Assembly: GCF_021917145.1 (NCBI RefSeq)
Contig: NC_061070.1
Coordinates: forward strand, 11,132,078-11,196,077
DNA: 64,000 nucleotides
Source: Hypomesus transpacificus
Lineage: Eukaryota; Chordata; Actinopteri; Osmeriformes; Osmeridae
Direction of reading: 5' to 3'
Shown: positions 12,301 to 21,929 of the stretch, piece after piece
Layout: every line of letters begins with the position of its first letter
Position numbering within the stretch: position 1 is the stretch's first letter
Notes under the pieces: generated by a model
Databases searched by the model: none
What the model was told of the DNA's origin: nothing
Seen by the model: the letters and a program-made list of their open reading frames with translations, nothing else
Made by a program: the position numbers and the translations under genes

Positions 12301-15300
12301 TCTGCTCCCAGGTAAAACGCACTTTATTCATAAACGGGATCTCCAAGTACGCAGAGGAGAAACTCATAAAGCAACATTTTGAGTAAGTGTCTCTCCGGAA
12401 TGTTCCACATAGAGTTTTAGACAGTAATAACGTCAACAACAAAAAAAGTATTTGGCTAGGTATGAAATATGTCTCTTTCCTCCACTGGCATGTTAGTATT
12501 CTCTGCCGAAACAGAACTACATGTCTCTTCATGTTTCAGACCAGTAGTCCTGACCTGACCTGATGTGTACCAGTCCAGACAATGGCAGGCCTATCTTTAT
12601 AATTGTCACTAATAGAAGCCAGATGAGGCGGATTAAGTCATGAGTCATGCGGCTGCAGGATGGCCTAAGTGGGGCTGCTGGTGTTTCACCAGGCTCGACA
12701 GTATTAACCTCAATCGCATGTCTTCTCCGGCGTGCTGCTGCTGTGCTCACCAAAGACCCCTCCTCCCCCCTAGGCCAGCCGTAGAGTGTCCAGATGGGAC
12801 GCGAGGCAGCCAGGAGCCACACCTGTGAGACACGAGGTGTCTCTCGCGTCAGGAAGTCAGGGAAGACAGACAGACATGTGGTGAATATGAGGGTTTAGGA
12901 AGCAAGACCAGGGAGAACGGTGGCAGCCTTGGGATAACCACCGGACAAGTACAAACCTCATATTGATGTAGTGATACTGGACCTCAGTGTTACTACAATA
13001 GTATAATAAAGAAGGTGGTTAAATGTTAAAGGAAGATACACAGTGAATGTACAAACTGGTATTAATCCGCACATCTTTGGTCCAAAGTCTTTTATCCTGT
13101 TCTTACCTTGTGTAATGTAGTTTTGAGGCTTCATAATTTGCTTCAGAAAAGTGAACAGTTTAAGTACCTGAGGTTAGTATGAATGCCCCAGTGTTGGTAA
13201 GAAGAGTTAATAGGAAATACCGGTACTTAAATGTCTTCTCATGCTCTCTGTCCTGTAGAAAGGCCTATGAAAACTGCATTGTGTTGGAGGCCCGAATCTG
13301 CTACAATGTGGCCAAACTGATGGCTCTGAACTCCGAGAGGTAAGTAGTCCTTGTGAAGCTGTGTGCGTGTGTTGGGGTTTAGTGAGGCACAGTGGTGGGC
13401 GACGGGGGAGGCGGTGTCGACGCTCGGGTGGTGTTTGTTGTCACAACCCCTGCCCCCGGCGACCTGGGTCCAGGCAGTGCACTGGTACACGGGGTCATGG
13501 ACGAGACGTGTGTTTCCAGGAAGAAGACGGAACGCAGCAAGAAGTTCTTTACCGACCTGCAGTCTAAAGAGCACATACCCACCATGATCAACCCCAAGCC
13601 CTGCGGACACCTCTGCTGTTGCATCATCAAAGGCTGCGAGCAGGTGAGCGCCCCTCCCTCCCGGACAATACCTCTCTTGACCCCTTACCTCCAGGCCCAC
13701 AAACACAAGGTCTGGCAAACCGCTCATCATTTGGGTAAAGGTGGATGTTATGGCAATGTCAGCAGGTACCAGGGAGACACTAGTGTTGCACTACATGTGT
13801 GAGGCTGACTCTTCGACTGCTTGTCGACCCCAACAGGAGGAGGCTGTCAGTTACTATACTAAGCTGGAGTCCAAGCTGAAGGAGGAGTACAGGAAGGAGA
13901 GGGAAAAGGTCAACAGCAAGCCCTTAGGAATGGCCTTCGTCACCTTCCAGAACGAATCCATGACCGCCATGTGAGTGGATTGCATTACCGGAATATCCTT
14001 CTTCAGTTAATGGGGGCGGTGGTGAAGCCGAGCAGAATACGAGCTGCACTTTCTGCTGTTCCTGGCTTCGGGGACGTGGGCATGACATCAGTAATGTTGG
14101 CCTCATTTTGCATCTAGAATCCTGAAGGACTTCAACGCCTGTAAGTGTCAGGGCTGTGACTGCCGGCGGGAGCCCAAGTCGTCTCCCTTCAGCTCCAGCC
14201 TCCACACACACAACTGGACCGTCACCTACGCCCCCGACCCCCAGAACGTGTACTGGTAAGAGCACACGAGTAGAAAGTGCATGGGTTGAGAGTGCATCTC
14301 TGTGTTCTCTGTGTGTGTCTCTCTGTGTGTGTGTGTGTGTCTCTCTCTCTGTGTGTGTGTGTGTGTGTGTGTCTGTGTGCGTGTGCAGGGGCCAGAGGAC
14401 CAACCTCTCCTCTCTCCACAGGGAGCACCTGTCCGTGGGGGGCGTTCCCTGGTGGCTGCGCTGCTTCATCATCAACTGCATCCTCTTCCTCCTGCTCTTC
14501 TTCCTCACCACGCCGGCCATCATCATCTCCACCATGGACAAGTTCAACGTGACCAAGCCTGTGGAGTACCTGAACGTGAGTCTCCCCCCCCCTCCCTCCC
14601 TTCACCAGGTGTATACGGACAGTGTAGTGGGGGGGGGGGGGGGGGGGGCAGTACTTTGTGCTGGTCTTGTGATGTAACCTCAGTGTGTTTTCGTTCCTCC
14701 AGAATCCCATCGTCACCCAGTTCTTCCCCACTCTGCTGCTGTGGGCTTTCTCCGCCCTGCTCCCCACCATCGTCTACTACTCGGCCTTTTTCGAGGCCCA
14801 CTGGACAAGGTCTCTCTCTCTCACACACACACACACACTACAGATACTGCATCAATCATGGCTTGCTACACACACAGGGCGTGGCTCCCATACTGTAGAG
14901 TCTGTGTTCCTTTTGATTGACTCAATTCCCAACACGTACGGAATATTCTAGATTGGAGTTCTCACCGTGTCTCGTGTCTCCCTGCAGGTCTGGGGAGAAC
15001 AGGACCACCATGCATAAGTGTTACACTTTCCTCATCTTCATGGTCCTGCTGCTGCCCTCTTTGGGACTGAGCAGGTACTACAGGCATTCATTCAGCTCTG
15101 CTCACCCCGGTCACTCATACGTTCTTTCAAAACATTCGATTTCTCTTCCACTCGGATATTCAAATATTGACAAGTGGTTCCTGTTGCAGTTTGGATGTTT
15201 TCTTCCGCTGGCTCTTTGACAAGCGCTTCCTGGCAGACGCCGCTGTGAGATTTGAGTGAGTGGAAAAAGCTTATGTCAACATGTTCCCAGTTACGGCCCA

Positions 15301-17930
15301 GTCAACCGCCACACCAAACAAAGTTGTATTGATTGAGTTACGTGACACCAGCACATGATTCCCCTCTGAGAAGTTTTTGAAAAGTATTATGTAATGTGAT
15401 ATGTACTTTTTTTGGACATTGCACAGTTATGTTCCTGAAATTCCCCGCTTATCTCACCCTTTGATTCCTGCCCCATATCTTGTATCTCTTATCTTCCTCT
15501 GCTTGTCACGTAACAATGATCTGCTATGGGGGGGGAACACGTAGGACAATATCCACGCCCATCAACGTGTTCTCAGTGAACTCGACATTCCCAAGGAGGG
15601 GTGAACCCTCCGGCCTGCTCGTGTCGCCGCGGTGACCGCTCTCCCCTCTCTGCCCCCCCCAGGTGTGTGTTCCTGCCCGACAACGGGGCGTTCTTCGTCA
15701 ACTACGTCATCGCCTCGGCGTTCATCGGTAACGCCATGGACCTGCTCCGCATCCCCGGCCTGCTCATGTACATGATCCGCCTGTGCCTGGCTCGCTCGGC
15801 TGCTGAGCGGAGGAACGTCAAGAGGGTCAGTCCCCGATACCACACCCGTGCCCCCCCCCCTGTGGCCCCCCTGTGCAAAAAAGTAAATCATCATAATTTG
15901 TTTGTTTTTAATGTGCCCCTCTGATTAAACGCTGGCCCCCCCAGTAAGATTTGTCTAGAACTGCCACTGCCTTTACTTGATGTGACTTGCCTGTGTGTGT
16001 CTACAGCACCAGGCCTACGAGTTCCAGTTCGGGGCCGCCTACGCCTGGATGATGTGCGTGTTCACCGTGGTCATGACGTACAGCATCACCTGTCCCATCA
16101 TCGTGCCCTTCGGTGAGGTCCACGGTTTAAACGCTTGCCCCTCCCTCTCTCCCGCCTGCGTGTTCTTCTGCATGGTGACGGCCCGCTATGAACGGCCCCC
16201 ACAGTGTGTCGCCACGCTGTTAGCTCCGGCCGGGCAGTTTGCTCGGACCAGAGGCATTCCGTGAGACTTTCAACCTCGCGTGGAACACCTCCACTCACGT
16301 TAACGACCGGTAGTTAGCCGTTGGACAAATGAACGATTCAATAAACGAACAAATGGTCATCCGTTGTCACGGTGTCAGCAGCGCTTGTGGTACTGTGTGA
16401 CAACGTAGCGACATCCCACTCGAGCTCGCGCGTTATCGCTGCATGCAGCACGTCGGTCACGCCGTGCTGACAGTCAGCGATAACTCGCTGCCTCTCGTGT
16501 GGTATTGCTTCATTGTCACCCGGTTCACACAGGAAGGGGCCTGCTAGACATGGCTTCCCCTGCAGGAGGGCTTGGCAACAAGCAGAATAGGATTCTTCTC
16601 ACTGGGTTTCTTTTCCTGTCTCGGGCCCCCCAGGCCTGATGTACATGCTGCTGAAGCACCTGGCAGACAGGTACAACATGTACTACGCCTACCTGCCCTC
16701 CAAGCTGGACAAGAAGATCCACTCAGGGGCGGTGAACCAGGTGGTGGCTGCCCCCATACTCTGCCTCTTTTGGCTGCTCTTCTTCTCCACTGTGCGCACA
16801 GGTGCGACAGCCCCCACACACACACGCACACACACACACAGGCTGACTCGGGCCGTCGACCGCGAGCGACCTCCACGTCCAGTGGAATCGAACGGTCAAA
16901 GTCAACGTCTCTTTGCCCCCCCCCGTTTCCTCTCCCTCCTCCCTCCAGGCTTCTCGGCCGCCACGTCCATGTTCACGTTCGTGGTCCTGATCATCACCAT
17001 CATCATATGTCTCTCCCACGTGTGCTTCGGACACTTCAAATATCTCAGCGCCCACAACTACAAGGTAAACCACCCGAGTGCTGCAGAGACCTTTTCCTCT
17101 TCTCACAATAGAGGAACCAAGTTGTGCTGTGTCAAGCCCTGCGACGGCCTGGTGCTTGGTTGTTTTTTCACATTTTGCGGAACAGGTTGTCTGGAAATGG
17201 GAAGTTTGAAATGCATACAACGTTCATACAATTGGACATGCTGTTGTAATAATTTTTTTTATGGTAAAACCCTTTTCATTTTTTGGGGTCGTCTAGAAAG
17301 TTAGCTAAAAGAAACAGTATTAACAGAGCTTAGACTGCTGATCCACAATGAATGAACATGAACGAGCCACAATCATTTTTGCTAGTAACAGAACCTAAAC
17401 CCACCTACTGTCCCGTTTTTGGTTCTTAATTTGTAAATGTTCGAAAACAAGACTGAATATCCTTGTGGGTTTCGAGAAAATGTGAATGAGCGAGGACTAA
17501 ATGTTCCACTGTTCTGTGCATGTTTGGCCCAGATTGACACCCAGGAGGTGGATGGATTAGAGAACGGGCGCCCACCACTCACCTCTCCCTCCAACAAGTC
17601 TGCAGTAAGTATTTCCTCAGCGTATTTCCCCTGTGTCTTGCCGTTCCTTTCACCGTGTCATGCCCCCGCTGCTGTAAGGAATCGTGATCCGCATCCGATC
17701 TTGACTGTCTCTTTTCTTCTTGCCGTCTCCACCCCCGCCTCTCGCAGCAGATGTACATTGCCCAGGTGCTGCAGGATCCGAACGCAGACGAGCTGGGCTC
17801 GGGCAGCGGGGAGGACGACGGCCAGGGCTCCTCGCAGGACGAGGAGATCATAAACGTGGGGAACAGCCTCAACGAGGCCGACTTCCAGTCCGGAGAGGAC
17901 AGCCTCATTGCCAATGAGGTGCGTCACTGA
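6994..17930 (+). CDS. tmem63b: TMEM63B, osmo/mechanosensitive cation channel (OSCA/TMEM63 family)
   Basis: Multi-pass membrane channel gated by membrane stretch and low osmolarity. Coding exons: 6994..7188, 7542..7621, 9043..9081, 10578..10668, 10786..10823, 10938..11080, 11829..11880, 12011..12119, 12312..12382, 13259..13339, 13520..13643, 13837..13970, 14118..14255, 14422..14575, 14703..14809, 14988..15074, 15190..15255, 15663..15825, 16007..16112, 16634..16801, 16949..17064, 17533..17604, 17751..17930. All phases agree and give 837 residues; I remember human TMEM63B as 832. Family stretches include [20 protein letters not shown] after the N-terminus, the first membrane segments to about residue 200, a cytosolic domain with GHLCCC and CKCQGCDC, then the pore-domain helices ([32 protein letters not shown]). 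The C-terminal tail is acidic. Introns are short and GC-rich, with many homopolymer runs. Confidence 0.97.
7264..7285. repeat. 22-base C homopolymer
   Basis: An uninterrupted run of 22 C in the intron after the first tmem63b coding exon. The exact length is likely to be polymorphic or assembly-sensitive. Confidence 0.9.
8366..8565. repeat. Purine-rich minisatellite, about 46-base unit, four copies
   Basis: The word GTAAGGTAGAGAGAC recurs at about 8380, 8428, 8474 and 8520, spacing 48, 46 and 46 bases, each followed by GTGACAGACTGAGGGA and a GA tract. It lies in a tmem63b intron. The minus-strand open frames across it are artefacts of the repeat. Confidence 0.85.
9043..9081 (+). other. tmem63b: 39-base in-frame exon of tmem63b (candidate cassette exon 4)
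   Basis: The exon is 39 bases long (1 + 12 codons + 2), so skipping it keeps the frame. It encodes the 13-residue segment between TDAD(R) and VASAM. Its acceptor is weak, CTGAAG with a poor pyrimidine tract end, and its donor is GTATGT. Mammalian Tmem63b has a similarly placed small exon 4 described as alternatively spliced. The position and size match, which suggests the switch is conserved; this is inference. Confidence 0.7.
9298..9560. repeat. CT-rich satellite tract
   Basis: Alternating CT dinucleotides pass into a roughly 20-base unit, CTCTCGCCCTGTCTCT, repeated several times (9440-9550). It is in the intron after the 39-base exon. The long plus-strand and minus-strand frames covering it come from the repeat and are not genes. 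Confidence 0.9.
14300..14384. repeat. GT/CT microsatellite in tmem63b intron
   Basis: Interrupted TGTG and CTCT runs between the exons ending at 14255 and starting at 14422. Simple sequence with no coding meaning. Confidence 0.8.
14629..14648. repeat. 20-base G homopolymer
   Basis: An unbroken run of 20 G in the 127-base intron between the exons ending at 14575 and starting at 14703. Confidence 0.9.
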
Positions 17931-19521
17931 CACTGCCTGAGATTTGGAGAGACTACCGTGGGTACTGAATATGTGAAGAAGGAAAAAAAAAAAAAAAAAG
18001 CTACGGACTATATCAACCGCTCTGAAAGGTATCTCCACTAAAAGGCCACCAGAGAGGTACTCTACAATAATACACAGGATCACTACTTTCATACGGATTA
18101 CTGCAAAGGCTACTAAAGGATTCTTCCACCTGCTTCACTACTACAACTGTTGGCTTCACCTGGAACTTCAGAAGTCCACAGAGTTGGCAAAACAAGGACA
18201 TTGACTTCCATTCTGTTCAGACCTACTTCTCTTCTAACACTCAAGCATTGCACAGAGACCCAAACAGTCAGAAATACACTGAAGAGATGCACAAATGGAG
18301 AGTGAACAGTTTTTATTTTTTGTTTTTTGTTGCCTTGCCATGCAAGGGGGACTAGCTTTGTGTCTATATTTCCCTAACACTATTGCACTTGAAGGAGAAT
18401 GTTTTGTCTCCGTGCCCTACACTGGTGGGGTGCTGTGGCATGTGTTTTTCCCCCTCGCATCAACCTGAGTCTGGTGGACAAGAGTTTCAGTATGGTCAGG
18501 CGTGCCTCGGACTTCAGAGGGTGGAGGGCTTTCCCCACAATCCGTTGGCTTCACCACCCGTCGTCAACACTCGAAGCTGGGGTTGGATCAGCAGCTCGTG
18601 AGAGAGAACGAGAGCCGGAGACAAGTTGCGTGCCACGTTTGACCTGCGCTCTGCACATCTGAGGGCTTCTGTTTGAAGCCGGTGAAGACCACACTCTGCT
18701 ACTAACACTCCTAAATAGTTTTTTTTAGTTGTTGTTTTTTTTTCCGCTTGTGTTTAGATTGGGAAACATGTTTTGACATTGTACAGCTACAGAACTCTGG
18801 ATTTGTAAAATAGATTTTTTTTTCTTTTTTTTTTAATGGTATTTATTTATTTTTCGGCATGATATCTCAAGTTCAAAAAAATCTTTTTTGGGGAATGAAT
18901 TGCGTTCTACCCTCAAAACTGTGGATGAAGATTGTTCTCTGTACCTCATTGACCAGTCCCTTGTCTGGCCCTCATCGGGGCCTCTGTTGGACTGTTGCTC
19001 CTGCTTGGGGTCCAGACAGGTGAAGAGTGCCCTGGTGCACCCTCGCCTCCACCGGGACTGCAGGGACAGCGCTCCAACATGGAAGCAGGGCCTGGCCTCC
19101 TGGCCTGTGAGACCAGGACTCTCCTCCCCTGGAAGCAGGCACTGCTCTGCCCTGGCTGCCGTCTCTGTCTCCAGGCCCGGAGTCTGCACTCATCCACCGA
19201 GGTTCTCAACCAGGCCTCTTTATATTCTTTTTTATGTTTACGTCACTGTCAAGATTTTCACTCTTGGTTAGAATATTGTCATACGTGGTTCCTCTTAGGA
19301 CGAGCAGATGCCACATCTAGAGTTTTTAGAAAGAACAGGTTGTGTGTTCTGTCTGCATAGCTTCACCAAATGATATTGACAAGACACTTAATCATGTAGC
19401 ATATGTTTTAAATGTTTAAGCGATCATTGTTGCGTTACCCCCCCGCCCCCAGTTACCATGTCTCACGCTGTCATTGCCATTGGCCACATGTCCATATATA
19501 AGGTATTGTGGTTCCATTAAA
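17931..19521 (+). other. tmem63b: tmem63b 3' UTR
   Basis: No further coding exon follows the TGA at 17928-17930. The stretch carries T-runs and A-runs, and an ATTAAA at 19516-19521 is the best-placed poly(A) signal. The several overlapping open frames at 18,800-19,360 on both strands have no recognisable domain. Confidence 0.5.
19516..19521 (+). terminator. tmem63b: Candidate variant poly(A) signal of tmem63b
   Basis: ATTAAA, the commonest variant of AATAAA, lies 1.6 kb after the stop codon. A canonical AATAAA near 20,917 is an alternative if the UTR is longer. Confidence 0.35.
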
Positions 19522-19540
19522 AGGAGTCATTGACAGGAGT

Positions 19541-21900
19541 CTTGCAACTTACCCCCATTGATTAGGTGCTAATACTTTTATTGTCAGAAAAAAAACACAG
19601 TTGAGTCCTGATTATTTGATGATAGCCAAATGGATACTAATTGTATGCTTTTTATTTTTTTTTATCTCAAATTATATTGGAACATTCAGTTGTCATTTTA
19701 AGTTCTTCATTTCATTTTCAGAACCAGCAACAAGCTATGTTTCTTTTCAAATCACGCCTCTGGCAGAGAACACATGCTCATTGTCATTTAGATGTTTTCC
19801 TTCCAGTCAAGTCTTGGATCCACCTCATGGTTTAAAGAATAACCATGTTTCTCTGCACTAATTTGGGTTGTGGCTTAAACATATTAACTTGCTTTTTACT
19901 TTGTTATATCCTGTAATGCTATGTCCAGGAACAATAAGCCTAGACCAGTAACATAATCTAGTGCAATGTATTTTCTGTAGAACAATGACTCACTCAGGTT
20001 TTAGTTTTTAAGGCATTAGGGTTTTTTTTCACTAGTTCAGTGTCTTTTTCACTAGTTCAGTGTCTTCTTCATCATCTTCAACAAAGATCGTCCAATGAGC
20101 TTATTGAACACAGACATGGATGATTTAACAGACAGAAGCGCAGTGGTCAGAGAAGAAAGTTGACAGTCTTGTTCTGATTGGGGGTCATAAAAAGAACGAT
20201 CTGTTGTGTAGCTACTCGGTGAACAAAGTTGAGCAACACTAATGTCATGTTCACTTAAATGTATGCTAACAGTAACACATACTAATACTCCATGGTATGC
20301 CCATTGGTATAGGCGACCATTGTCAGCTTCGACATGATATGACACCACCAATGGCAAATTGTTTGGGGACGTCTGCATCTGGACTTTTCTTCATAACGAC
20401 AAGGCGATTTTATGAGCTTTCTTCAAATATTTTATAATAATGTATCCATTAAGCAGATGTCTAATCAAAGCAAAGCACAGGCGGGATGTGAACCTGCGAG
20501 CCTTTGATGTGCAGTCAAAGGCCTTACCACTGAGCTATGCCCATCCACATGCTTTGTTCTGTTATGTCTAAAACATATGACAAATGATTTGATGTTCCTT
20601 GTTATCTCTACTGACTAGAATGGATGTCTTGCTCTGAAGGAGAAATGTAACATTTGTAAACTCATGATTACATTTGTTAACCACTCAACCATTGTTGAAT
20701 CAATGGCCATTTTTTCCACCCCCTCAACACTGTTGTTCATCTCCGATAGAAACATTTACAAAGATGGAAGAAATTTTTTCCTAAGGAGTTCAATGTTCTG
20801 TAGAAGCCACTACTGATTATTTTTTTATTTTTGCATCGGTCCCTTAGCTGCCTGTGCCTACAGTGTTGTGACGTTATTTACCAGAATTAAGCATATTTTA
20901 ATTATTCTGGTAAAAAATAAAGTCTAGATTAGATATGTTATTACTTCATCTGTGACTCAGCATTTTTTGGTTTCTCACAGGAACTTATTGTCTGGTCTGT
21001 AGATTTTGTTTGTAAATCAGGAACTCCATGTGTAGGGCTGAGACTGGATCCCAGTTCATTTGTACAGTTCACTCAACAGGGGAACACCAATATGTTCAGG
21101 ACAGTTTTAAACGTGAATGTCTATTTTTTGCTTTGCCCTCCCTTTTTTTCTCGCTAGACTGCTTAGGGATAACAGTGACTGATCTCATTATGGTAGTTTT
21201 TGGCTTGACAATGTCTCATTATCTCCTGTTCCTCTCTAAGGGCTGTCTGTACAACAGATTTATCTGTACATTTCCACCAGTTCCTTGATCAATTAAATCT
21301 GTATTTAATCAATCTCTCTGAGTATTTGCCACAGAATTGTGATCAAGCAAATGAATCGGTTCCTTCCAGTGAGTACGACTCATTTCGTTCAAGTCAAGCA
21401 GGTAGGAAGCTTTGAGGACGAAAAAAAAAAAAAAAACGTTTTTAGTCATGTTGCTGTTTTCACAATCGACGCGCAGACTCGTGGTACTCATGCGTTTTTT
21501 GCAGCTCCCATATTCTTCAGTTCGCCAAGAAGCACCGCACCGGATGTACTTCCATCGGCTGTATACCAACCAAGGAGGGAGGCGTTCTCTTCATAAAGCA
21601 AGAACCCGCTGACGAAATGATTACTAAATGTTAATGTATGGTCTATAGGTACAGACACACCTTATTGGAATTTAAAAATCCTCTCTATACTGCATGAGTT
21701 GCCAGAGATATTTCGACGAATTGAGCGGTCTTAAATGTACCAAGACGTTCCTAGATTTTCGTGATAGTGACGTGGAAATGTTTAATCAAAGAGCAGGTAC
21801 GGGTTACAGGAATGGCAAGTTCGCCACCTGTTCTCGAGGCGGGCTGTTATGCCAAGTGTGACAGCTCACATGAAAATGGTAAATGATCCGATTCAAAATA
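19541..21900. other. Gene-poor stretch between tmem63b and the slc39a9 paralogue
   Basis: Holds a direct duplication of about 20 bases (GTTCAGTGTCTTTTTCACTA type) at 20,035-20,065, a tRNA-Cys-like relic at 20,474-20,544, and a 108-codon minus-strand frame at 20,052-20,378 that I do not recognise. The rest is AT-rich and featureless to my eye. Confidence 0.5.
20474..20544 (-). pseudogene. tRNA-Cys(GCA)-like relic
   Basis: On the minus strand the A box TAGCTCAGTGG is perfect, the anticodon arm TTTGA-CTGCACA-TCAAA has a perfect stem and a GCA anticodon, and the B box GGTTCACATCC has one mismatch. The T stem has one mismatch. The acceptor stem pairs at only about two of seven positions and the D stem is disturbed. 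It is therefore either a decayed tRNA-Cys copy or the head of a tRNA-derived SINE, not a working tRNA. Confidence 0.6.
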
Positions 21901-21929
21901 ACAATTAGAAGCAACCTAATACTTTCACC

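Noticed and set aside
14156-14898. Overlapping frames with His/Thr or Cys/Val repeats
   Set aside because: They combine tmem63b exons in wrong frames with CA/GT microsatellite.
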